In this document: in pieces, positions 8,312-16,185 of the stretch
How positions within the stretch are numbered: position 1 is the stretch's first letter
Layout: the number at the start of each line of letters is the position of its first letter
Origin: Streptomyces tibetensis
Lineage (GTDB): Bacteria > Actinomycetota > Actinomycetes > Streptomycetales > Streptomycetaceae
DNA length: 64,000 nucleotides
Assembly (NCBI RefSeq): GCF_007655005.1
Contig: NZ_SZVW01000026.1
Span: 1-64,000 of the forward strand
Direction: 5' to 3'
The notes under the pieces: model-generated
What the model saw: only the letters and a program-made list of their open reading frames with translations
The model's database searches: none
Told to the model about the DNA's origin: nothing
Made by a program: the position numbers and the translations under genes

Positions 8312-10468
8312 TTGCCGCAGCTGGCTTTCGCCAACACCTTCTGGGACAAGTACGAGCAGTTGGAGAAGCCGGTCCGGGCAGGCGTACGGAAGGCGATGAA
8401 GAAGTTTCAGCAACTCACCGTCGCCGAACTGCACGCTGACAAGGGTCTGCACCTGGAGTCCGTGGTGAACGCCCGCGATTCGCGCCTGCGGACCATCAGG
8501 ATCACCGACTTCTGGCGGGGCGTCGTCCTCGCACCCGACGAGGGCGGTGACACCTTCCTCCTTGTGAACGTCGTACAGCACGACAAGGCCTACGAGTGGG
8601 CCGCCAAGCGGCTCTACACGGTCAACACCGCCACGCGCGGCCTGGAAGTCCGCAATGTCGTCGCCATCGAGCAGCTCACCCCGGTGCTGGAGCAGACTGC
8701 GGCGAAGGCACAGGAGCGCTTGTTCGACGGCTTCTCGGACGCGTCCCTGACCCGGCTAGGCATCGACGAGGGAACGCTGCGCGCGGCCCGCACCATCACC
8801 GACAAGGCCCAGCTGGAGGCGTTCGCCTCATTGTTCCCCGAGGACCAGTTCGAGGTGCTGCAGTTCCTCGCCGAGGGGTTCGACGAAGACACGGTCTGGC
8901 GGGAGGTCGTAGCCGTGCGCCGTCCTGCGGACCCAGGGCCCTACGACCCCGACGACCTGTCGTCCGCCATCGCCAACACTCACAGCCGTATCACCGTGGT
9001 CACGGGAGCGGAGGAACTGGAGGACATCCTCACCAAGCCGTTCACCGCCTGGCGCATATTCCTCCACCCCACCCAGCGCCGTGTGGCCTACCGGGCGACC
9101 TATGCCGGCCCCGCCCAGGTCACCGGTGGTCCCGGCACGGGCAAGACCGTGGTGGCCCTGCACCGCGTGAAGCACCTGCTCCAGAGGTCGCCGCACGTAG
9201 GCAGGATCCTGCTCACCACGTACACGACCGCGCTGGCGAAGTCCCTAAGAGAGAACCTAGCGCTGCTCCTGGAGGACGATGCTCTGTTGAAGCGGGTCGA
9301 TGTCACCACGGTCGATGCCTTGGCCCGGGACATCGTGCGCCGCCGCCGGGGCTCGGTGCCCAGGTTGTGCGACGACGCCGACGAACGCTTCCGCTGGCGC
9401 AAGATCCAGCAGACCCTCGGGCTGGAGTGGAACGAGCAGTTCCTCTCCCAGGAGTACCGGCACGTGGTGCTCGCCCAATCGATTTCCACCGAGGACGAGT
9501 ATCTGCGAGCGGTGCGGCGCGGCAGGGGGTCGGCCCTGGGGCCGGTCAAGCGGGCGCGGGTGTGGCGGGCCATGAGGATGTTCGAGCAGGGCCTGCGCAA
9601 GGACGGGAAGTGCACCTACCTGCAGTTGTGCGCGGAGGCCGCCAGACTCTTGGGCGAACCGGGGGCAGGTGACCCGCCGTACGCCCATGTCGTGGTCGAC
9701 GAGGCTCAGGACCTGCACCCGGTCCAGTGGCGGGTCCTGCGTGGAGCCGTCGCGCCAGGACCCGACGACCTGTTCATCACGGGGGACCCGCACCAGCGCA
9801 TCTACGACTCGCGTGTCTCGCTGGGTTCTCTCGGTATCCCGGTCGCGGGCCGTTCCAGCCGGCTGCGCATCAACTACCGCAGCACGGAGGAGATCCTCCG
9901 GTGGGCGTCGGCCCTGATGGAGAACGAGCCAGTGGAGTCACTGTCGGGCGACGGCAAGGACTCACTGGCCGGTTACCGTTCCCTCCTGCACGGCCGTCGG
10001 CCCACGCTGAGGGATTTCCTCAGTGAGGACGCCGAGCTGAGCGCGGTCGTCGCTAAGATCCGTGAGTGGGTCGCAGGCGGCGCGGCACCGGCGGAGATCG
10101 CGGTTGCCGCCCGGTTCCACCAGACGCTGGACAAGGTCAAGGCGCGACTGGAACGCGCCGGGCTGCCCGCGGTTCTGGTCAGGGAGGGACCAGCGCAGCA
10201 GGATGCGGGAGTGCGGCTCGCCACTCTGCACGCGATGAAAGGCCTGGAGTTCCGGTGCGTAGCGGTGATCGGCGTGACAGCAGGCGCCTTCCCGTTCCCG
10301 CCGGCCGTCACGGCACCGAACGTGGACCGGCTCCAGCATGAAGCCGACATGCTGGCCGAACGCTGCCTTCTCTTCGTCGCCTGCACGCGTGCCCGCGAGG
10401 AACTGTACGTGTCCTACACAGGCAGTAGGAGTCGGTTCCTTCCGGCGACAGCTGACCTTGAGGGCTGA
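8312..10468 (+). CDS. UvrD/Rep-type SF1 helicase with N-terminal RelE/ParE-like domain
   Basis: A 718-aa protein. Residues 1 to about 110 (ending near KRLYTVN) resemble RelE/ParE toxin-like folds: a small alpha-beta domain with FWDKYEQL, LRTIRITDFWRGVVL and LLVNVVQHDKAYEWA. The remainder is an SF1 helicase: Walker A GGPGTGKTVVA (about 272), motif II VVVDEAQDLHPVQW (about 463), motif III ITGDPHQRIYDS, motif IV INYRSTEEILRW, motif V TLHAMKGLEFRCVAV, and motif VI FVACTRAREELYV. A TTG start at 8312 is chosen because GGGGAGGA lies 8-9 nt upstream; an in-frame GTG at 8279 lacks a site. Such toxin-like/UvrD fusions are widespread but poorly characterised. It follows the sigma-factor gene by 87 bp on the same strand. 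Confidence 0.85.
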   Translation: MPQLAFANTFWDKYEQLEKPVRAGVRKAMKKFQQLTVAELHADKGLHLESVVNARDSRLRTIRITDFWRGVVLAPDEGGDTFLLVNVVQHDKAYEWAAKRLYTVNTATRGLEVRNVVAIEQLTPVLEQTAAKAQERLFDGFSDASLTRLGIDEGTLRAARTITDKAQLEAFASLFPEDQFEVLQFLAEGFDEDTVWREVVAVRRPADPGPYDPDDLSSAIANTHSRITVVTGAEELEDILTKPFTAWRIFLHPTQRRVAYRATYAGPAQVTGGPGTGKTVVALHRVKHLLQRSPHVGRILLTTYTTALAKSLRENLALLLEDDALLKRVDVTTVDALARDIVRRRRGSVPRLCDDADERFRWRKIQQTLGLEWNEQFLSQEYRHVVLAQSISTEDEYLRAVRRGRGSALGPVKRARVWRAMRMFEQGLRKDGKCTYLQLCAEAARLLGEPGAGDPPYAHVVVDEAQDLHPVQWRVLRGAVAPGPDDLFITGDPHQRIYDSRVSLGSLGIPVAGRSSRLRINYRSTEEILRWASALMENEPVESLSGDGKDSLAGYRSLLHGRRPTLRDFLSEDAELSAVVAKIREWVAGGAAPAEIAVAARFHQTLDKVKARLERAGLPAVLVREGPAQQDAGVRLATLHAMKGLEFRCVAVIGVTAGAFPFPPAVTAPNVDRLQHEADMLAERCLLFVACTRAREELYVSYTGSRSRFLPATADLEG

Positions 10469-10516
10469 GCCTGCGGTTTCCATACGTGCTGCTTCAGCCG
10501 CGGGGGTTCCGTCCGC

Positions 10517-10645
10517 TTAAGAGTTGTCCTCCGGTCCGGCACCGGACGCCGTGCGCAGGCCGTGTCCCAGGGCGACCTGCGGGGCAGCGTTGTCGGCGTT
10601 CTCGACCGTGACCGTGAACTCGGTCCGCCCTCCGTCCACTTCTCA
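10517..10645 (-). pseudogene. C-terminal remnant of an unknown gene
   Basis: On the minus strand about 42 codons with strong G/C third-position bias read as TEFTVTVENADNAAPQVAL and end at a TAA (10517-10519). The frame opens immediately after an in-frame TGA (10643-10645), so only the 3' end of a former gene remains. TVTVEN with polar surroundings resembles beta-sandwich ends of secreted proteins, but no family can be named. The remaining bases between 10469 and 10957 show no gene; the stretch just before 10958 should hold the GTPase operon promoter. Confidence 0.3.
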
Positions 10646-10957
10646 GGCGATCAACGTGGCCTGCTTCCCCAAAGTCTGATGCCGCAGCCGTACGCGCGAA
10701 AGCCATGTGTCGTCAGAGGGATCGAAGCGGTCGCTCGACGCCGTACCAGAACCTGTAGTTGTTGCCCCGCGTGCCCGCCCCGGGGCGAGAGTAATGGGAG
10801 TGGCGCGTCTCAATGACGGTTTCTCGCAGTGGTCGTCGTTTTCCGCGAACGCCCGGCAGCCCCACGGCTCTGCCCGCTACCTTGCCTGCCATATCGGGAG
10901 TGGTTTCCCGAACTGGTCCACAGGGGTACGGAACCAGTGTGTCACGCTAGGGGGGAC

Positions 10958-13225
10958 ATGTCTGATATATCCAGGGCTATCGATGCCCTGCTCGAAGCAC
11001 GGTCACGTCAATTGCCCGCAGTGGAGCGTGAGAGCGCGCGATGGATGGCGCTCGGCGAGCAGCTGGACGAGCTGAGCGCAATCCTCGCCGACCTCCGCAT
11101 GCACATAACTCTGGATCCTGAACTGGCCGGATCCCTTACGCTCCCTCAGCTGCCTGAGATAAGGGCTGATGTGGCCGAGACCGCCGATTCCTTCCGGATG
11201 ATCGCCACCCGGTTCACCCGGGCCACGGTCAACCTGGGAGTGAGCGGTGCCGCCCGGATGGGCAAGAGCACGCTGCTGCAGTCGGTCTCCGGCCTGGACG
11301 ACCAGCAGATCCCGACTGGTGACGGCATTCCGGTCACAGCCATCCGGAGCCGGATCTTTCATTCTCCCACGGTGCTCCGGGCCGAACTGGAGATGCACAG
11401 CCCGGAGAGCTTCCTCGCCGAGGTGATCGCCCCGCTGCACACGGCCCTCTCGTTACCTGCGCCCCCGCGCTCCCTGGAGCAGTTCGCCGACTGGAGCTAC
11501 CCGGAGTCGTCGGAACAGACCCGCAGCCGCCTGCTGCTCACCAGGCTGCGCGAACTGCAGAGCGCTCTGCCCTCCTACAAGCACCTGCTGACCGGCGGTG
11601 TGAAGTCGGTCCCCCTTGAGGAGATCCGCCCCTACGTCGCCTACCCGACCGACGAGGAGATCAGGGCCGCTGGTCCCGGTGGGGTGCGGCGTGCCTACGC
11701 CGCGGTGCGCGAAGCCAGGATCGAGTGCCCCTTCCCGCACGAGCACGTCGCCCGGATCGGCATCGTCGACCTGCCCGGTCTGGGCGAGGTCACGGCGGAC
11801 GCAGAGCAGCGCCATGTGGACGGGCTGCGCAACGAAGTCGACGCTGTACTGGTGGTCAAGCGCTCCTCCGAAACCTCCTCCTTCTTCGACGAGACCGACG
11901 CCTCCGGCATGGCGCTGCTGGACAGGGTTCGCGGGTTCGTGCGCAGCACTGGGGAGTTCACCTACGTGGTGCACAACATCGACCCGGACAAGCCGCATCT
12001 GGCTGAGAACCTCCGGGGAGATCTGCTGCGTAGCCTCAATGGCGGGGAGGCCGACCGCTTCTTCACCGTCTTTGAGACCGATGTACGCGATTCGGAGCGC
12101 GTCGGCCGTGATGTGCTGACCCCGCTGCTGAAGCGGCTGGCCGACGGGCTGCCGGTCATGGATGCCGAGGTGCTCGCCGGCACACGCGGCCGTGCCGGCG
12201 CAGTACGCGACCGGATCCGACTGCATCTCGCCGATCTACAGCGGGCGTTGAATCTGGTCGCGCGGCGCGCGGGAGTGCCGGAGGAGGTCAACGACGCCAA
12301 GGCCGATCAGTTGCGCAGCGGGGTCGCCAAGCGGCTGCGGGTGCTGGTCGCCGACCTCGCGGCGGAGGCGAACGGCTCCACCGACCCGGGATACGCCCAG
12401 GCCGTCGAAAACGCCTACGAAGGCGTACTGGACTGGATCGGTGATGGTTTCGGTCGCGGCGCGGACGTCTGGCGGGAGCTGGCACTCACCCGCATGATCA
12501 CCGAGGGCCATCCGGCGGACTTCGCCGGACCCGAGTTCAACCGGATCCGGGTGGAGATCAGCCGCCGCTTCGCCGCACTCGACGACTTCTTCACCGACCG
12601 GCTCACCGACGCGTGGGACCGTACGGCGGAGGCCATCGCGGCCGAGTGCGGTGCGCTGTTCGCCGAGTCGGCCGACGGTGAGGAGGCTTCCGGCCAGGTG
12701 GTCTTGAAGCGCCTCGCGAAGCTGTTCGGGGAATCCTCGCAGCCCTGCCCGGGTCTGGCGGCGGCGGTGCACAGCCTGCTGGACGTGCGGCTGGAGTACC
12801 GCACCCTGCTCTACCCCAGGGTACGTCCCGACCTCGCTCCGCTGAACCTCCAGGTCACGCACCCCGACACCGGGGAAGAGATGCAGCAAGTGGCGGTGCC
12901 GCTGACCGAGGGGGGCGCCGAGGAGCTGTACGGCATCTTCAACGGTCTCGCCGAACAGGCCGCGTTCCGGATTCAGAAGTCGCTGTTGCGGGAGGCGGCG
13001 GTGCCCGCGGCCGTGGTGCACGCGTTGGTGGAGCAGTTCGAGGACACGTTGATCCGGTCCGGCACCTCGGTGCAGGAGTTCCGCCGCTTCGTCCGCAGCT
13101 ACCGCAACGACCTGTGGCCGGAGGAGTTCCACGGCATCAACGAGGCCAACAGCCGCTTTGCGCGGGTGGTCGGGGTGTCCAAGGAGATTGCCGCCCTCGC
13201 CGAGCAGGGAGAGGAAGAACTGTGA
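10958..13225 (+). CDS. Dynamin-like GTPase, first gene of two-GTPase conflict-type operon
   Basis: A 755-aa protein with a P-loop SGAARMGKSTLL (about residues 97-108) and a G3 motif DLPGLG (about 270), typical of the dynamin/TRAFAC class. The region after about 420 is mostly helical and could form a stalk. ATG 10958 is chosen because a G-rich site (AGGGGGG) lies just before it and the upstream in-frame extension to 10829 looks non-coding. The next gene overlaps by 4 nt (GTGA), so the two GTPases are probably made together. Paired GTPases with small partners were described computationally as nucleotide-dependent conflict systems by the Aravind group; assignment to a specific subtype is inference. 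Confidence 0.8.
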   Translation: MSDISRAIDALLEARSRQLPAVERESARWMALGEQLDELSAILADLRMHITLDPELAGSLTLPQLPEIRADVAETADSFRMIATRFTRATVNLGVSGAARMGKSTLLQSVSGLDDQQIPTGDGIPVTAIRSRIFHSPTVLRAELEMHSPESFLAEVIAPLHTALSLPAPPRSLEQFADWSYPESSEQTRSRLLLTRLRELQSALPSYKHLLTGGVKSVPLEEIRPYVAYPTDEEIRAAGPGGVRRAYAAVREARIECPFPHEHVARIGIVDLPGLGEVTADAEQRHVDGLRNEVDAVLVVKRSSETSSFFDETDASGMALLDRVRGFVRSTGEFTYVVHNIDPDKPHLAENLRGDLLRSLNGGEADRFFTVFETDVRDSERVGRDVLTPLLKRLADGLPVMDAEVLAGTRGRAGAVRDRIRLHLADLQRALNLVARRAGVPEEVNDAKADQLRSGVAKRLRVLVADLAAEANGSTDPGYAQAVENAYEGVLDWIGDGFGRGADVWRELALTRMITEGHPADFAGPEFNRIRVEISRRFAALDDFFTDRLTDAWDRTAEAIAAECGALFAESADGEEASGQVVLKRLAKLFGESSQPCPGLAAAVHSLLDVRLEYRTLLYPRVRPDLAPLNLQVTHPDTGEEMQQVAVPLTEGGAEELYGIFNGLAEQAAFRIQKSLLREAAVPAAVVHALVEQFEDTLIRSGTSVQEFRRFVRSYRNDLWPEEFHGINEANSRFARVVGVSKEIAALAEQGEEEL

Positions 13226-14370
13226 CGGATACCAACCGCCTGGTATTCGAGTACAAGATCGGCCTGCTGGCCCCGAGCCAGGTGGGCAAGAGCACCTTGA
13301 TCGCCAGCCTGCTGTCGGAGGGGCAGCGGATGCTGAACCGGGAGACCACGGTGCAGTTGACCGCTGCCGACCGGCTCACCGGCAACCGGATTGCCAACGC
13401 CGACAATTCGGTTACCGGGGCGCTCAAGGCCCGGGTGTTTCGGCCGATGCTGATGCCCGGCACGAGTGACCCGTCGTGGTTCCGGCTGCTGCTGGAACCA
13501 CGGGGCCATGATCTGCCCATCCGCTTCGACATCCTCGACTATCCTGGCGGCTGGCTGGAGAACGGCGGTGAGGGTCCGGAGCACGAGCAGAAGTGGAACG
13601 AGTGCGAGGCGTTCCTGGCCGACAGTTCGGTGCTCATCGTGCCGATCGACTCGGTACTCCTGATGGAGGCCAGAGCCGAAAACGCTGCCCTACTCACCGC
13701 GCATCTGGCGGTGTTCCAGATCAAGCAGGTCGTACTGCGCTGGGCCAAGAACCGCCGCGAGCGGGCTGGCGAGCCTGCCATGGTGGTCTTTTGTCCGGTC
13801 AAGTGCGAGACGTACCTGTCGGACAGCGGAAGCCTCCAGGACCAGGCCACGGACCTGAAGCACCAGGTCGTCGATCAGTTCAGCGAAGTGCTGGAGACGC
13901 TCCGGGAGGCCGCACCGCACGCGTCGGTCCGATACCTGCCGATCGACACCTACGGGTGCGTGGAGCTGGTCTCGGCCCGTTGGGTGCAGCGTCCGGGCGC
14001 TCCCGGCGACATCAAATTGGAACCGAAGTACCGGGTCCGGCCTCCCGGCACCATTGCCAGAAAGGGGCTGGAGGACCTGATCAGCCTGCTCTGCCGCCAG
14101 CTGGTCGACAGCGCGCGGATGCAGAGCGAGCAGACCGCCGCCCAGCGCGAGGCAACCGCCCGGTACTCCAGGGAGTACGCCGATCTACGCGAGGGCTTCT
14201 TCCGCGACCTGTGGCTCAAGGTCAGCGGGGAACGCGGCCGCCGCGAGCGCATCGCGGAAGCCGACCAAGAGCACTACCTCGAAGCCCATGAGACCACCAG
14301 GTCCCTCTTCGATGTCCTGGCGGCCCTGGGTGAGCGGCGGAGCAGCCCCCGCCTGCACCACCTCAGCTGA
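13222..14370 (+). CDS. TRAFAC-type GTPase (second GTPase of the pair)
   Basis: A 382-aa P-loop protein with Walker A APSQVGKST (residues 17-25) and a G3-like DYPGGW (about 105). A strand then reads SSVLIVPIDSVLL, and VVFCPVKCE occupies the position of the base-recognition strand but lacks a canonical NKxD. The C-terminal third is helical and charged. GTG 13222 overlaps the previous stop as GTGA. The form is like the TRAFAC-clade GTPases found beside dynamin-like partners in actinobacterial conflict operons. The missing NKxD means nucleotide specificity cannot be assumed. Confidence 0.75.
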   Translation: MTDTNRLVFEYKIGLLAPSQVGKSTLIASLLSEGQRMLNRETTVQLTAADRLTGNRIANADNSVTGALKARVFRPMLMPGTSDPSWFRLLLEPRGHDLPIRFDILDYPGGWLENGGEGPEHEQKWNECEAFLADSSVLIVPIDSVLLMEARAENAALLTAHLAVFQIKQVVLRWAKNRRERAGEPAMVVFCPVKCETYLSDSGSLQDQATDLKHQVVDQFSEVLETLREAAPHASVRYLPIDTYGCVELVSARWVQRPGAPGDIKLEPKYRVRPPGTIARKGLEDLISLLCRQLVDSARMQSEQTAAQREATARYSREYADLREGFFRDLWLKVSGERGRRERIAEADQEHYLEAHETTRSLFDVLAALGERRSSPRLHHLS

Positions 14371-14400
14371 CACGGTCGCCGAAGGTGAGAGGAACCCCTC

Positions 14401-15276
14401 GTGCAAGTGCACCTCCGTACGCGCTCACGCGCAATCGACTACGCATTCGTCAACTCGGCCCCTGACAGCCGCTGGTGGGACACCTACGCGGACTGGACTG
14501 CCACCGAGCGGCCGTGCCTCCACGCCGTCGCCGAGGACGGCGAGGGGCACTGGAGGGTCCTGCTCAGCGGCATCCCATCGGTCCGTACCGACTCCGGGGG
14601 CAGGCTCATCTATTACACCCTCGTCCTGGAGGGCGCGCACGACACCGCCGAGCAGGACGCGGCGATCGTCCTGAGTCTCGCCTCCTGCCTCCTGGCCGAT
14701 CTCGACGAGGACGAGCAGGGCCGTGGGGTGCTGTCCGACCTCCTCGACGGCGTCTGCCCTGCCCCGGAGGTGGACCGGCTGCTCGCCGCACCCTCCGAAT
14801 TCGCCATGGAACGAAAGGACCTGACCACCCGGCTGCTCGCGTCGGTGGCCTCCCTGGAACCGTTACCGCGCGACGCCCCGGCGGCCGGGCGCGCAACTTT
14901 CGACCGGTGGATCGCCGGACGGTCGGCCCCAGGTGCCTCGGCGGCCTTCCTGACTCGGCTGTCGGCGCTGCTCTCCGGGAAGGAACACGGGCAGGCACAC
15001 CTGCTCAACCTGGTCTCCGAGGCAGAGGACGTGGCCGAGCTGTTCCCGGGACGGCTGGCGGTGCTCGTGGAGGGCGGCATGGTCGGTGACCCGGCCATGC
15101 CCCTTGAAAGGCTCCCGGAGCCGAAGGCGCCATCGGGACCGCCGGCTCCTCCGGGCTCCTCGGGAGCCCACCCAAAAGTACGGTGGCGGACACCGATGGC
15201 CCGGACATCGCTGGCCGCCTTGATACTCCTGTTGCTCCTGGCCGGGGTCTTTTGGATCTTCGGGGTCCCTTTCTGA
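14401..15276 (+). CDS. Tail-anchored protein of the GTPase operon, unknown function
   Basis: A 291-aa protein not assigned to a family. Residues 1-100 form a soluble domain (VHLRTRSRAIDYAFVN, HWRVLLSGIPSVRTD, LIYYTLVLEG), the middle is helical, a proline-rich linker sits at about 235-255, and a single hydrophobic segment at about 268-287 (LAALILLLLLAGVFWIFG) ends the protein. There is no signal peptide. This topology suggests a C-terminal membrane anchor with the N-terminal domain in the cytoplasm, possibly bringing the GTPases to the membrane. The GTG start has GAGAGGAA about 7 nt upstream and lies 30 nt after the second GTPase gene. Confidence 0.7.
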   Translation: MQVHLRTRSRAIDYAFVNSAPDSRWWDTYADWTATERPCLHAVAEDGEGHWRVLLSGIPSVRTDSGGRLIYYTLVLEGAHDTAEQDAAIVLSLASCLLADLDEDEQGRGVLSDLLDGVCPAPEVDRLLAAPSEFAMERKDLTTRLLASVASLEPLPRDAPAAGRATFDRWIAGRSAPGASAAFLTRLSALLSGKEHGQAHLLNLVSEAEDVAELFPGRLAVLVEGGMVGDPAMPLERLPEPKAPSGPPAPPGSSGAHPKVRWRTPMARTSLAALILLLLLAGVFWIFGVPF

Positions 15277-15287
15277 CACCGGGCAAG

Positions 15288-15761
15288 ATGTACAGCGGCA
15301 GGGACGACCGGCTCATCAAAGTGCCACTGCCGGACCGCGAACTCGCGTTCTACAGCCGTCCGCGATACTCGGAGGAGTGGATCGAGGAGGACAGGAGGCT
15401 GGAATTCCGCTGTGAGTTCCAGTCCACCGACCAGGAGACCTGGCGACCGGTCCTGGCTCGGCTGCGGGCACGGCTGGCCGTCAGCTGGGGTGCAGGCATC
15501 CCCGGGCTCAGGCGGTTCGACCCGCCCAGGTTCGTGCTGGACAGGGTCGACGACCTGGACTTCGCTGTGGCGCTGGACGGGGAGCTGGTCTTCGACGCGG
15601 TGAAAGCCGTCCCCCAGGAAGATGGGTACTCACTCCTGATCCCGGACGGCTCCGGCCGCAGAGCCCGGGTCGTGGAGATCGTCCGCAACATGAGGAGCTC
15701 CCTGAGGCACATGACCGAGATCCGTTCCGGTCAGGACCCCACGCGGCCGCGCCTCCGGTAA
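15288..15761 (+). CDS. Small unknown protein, last gene of GTPase operon
   Basis: A 157-aa soluble protein with alternating strands and charged helices (ELAFYSRPRYSEEWIEE, FDAVKAVPQEDGYSLLI, VVEIVRNMRSSLRHM). No recognised domain. The ATG lies 11 nt after the stop of the tail-anchored protein, and the reading frame has normal high-GC3 codon use, so it is very likely a real operon member. It might be an adaptor or effector-binding unit of the GTPase system, but nothing in the sequence shows this directly. Confidence 0.6.
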   Translation: MYSGRDDRLIKVPLPDRELAFYSRPRYSEEWIEEDRRLEFRCEFQSTDQETWRPVLARLRARLAVSWGAGIPGLRRFDPPRFVLDRVDDLDFAVALDGELVFDAVKAVPQEDGYSLLIPDGSGRRARVVEIVRNMRSSLRHMTEIRSGQDPTRPRLR

Positions 15762-16185
15762 GGCTGAGCCACACGCTCAGTCGGCAGCGGGGGCGGGAAG
15801 CGCCGCGTCCCACACCCGCCCGGCCACTCAGCATGGACCCAGTCTGAATGGGCGCCCTGGAGGGACAGCCCCTTCCTTACGATCACCAGGCTGCATTCGA
15901 GGTCGTAGCGGGCGCAGGGCTCGAACACGCAGAGCACCTCATCACCGTTCGGCCGCAGCGGTGCGGGCGTCCACGCCGCCGAGGCCGTGGCCGCCGACGG
16001 CGCCGTAGCGGGGAAGCTGTCCGGAGTCGGCCGGACCGCCGGGCGGCGGCGGCCGCCATGCGGTGCCATCCCTGGACGCCCCCACACGCGCCGGACGTGC
16101 GACACCGTGCGCCCCTGTACGCGGAGCCGCCGTGGTGGTTCGCTTCTCCCCAGCCCCGCCCCGTTCCCCGGCACAGGAGGGCGCG
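15762..16185. other. Intergenic, 424 bp, with possible small minus-strand ORF
   Basis: This gap separates the GTPase operon from the CATRA operon and should hold the CATRA promoter. On the minus strand from about 16000 down to about 15830 one frame reads GDEVLCVFEPCARYDLECSL with strong G/C third-position bias, as if coding. It has no clear start or ribosome site and runs into the end of the gene at 15288-15761. It may be a gene remnant or a small unannotated gene. Confidence 0.3.
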
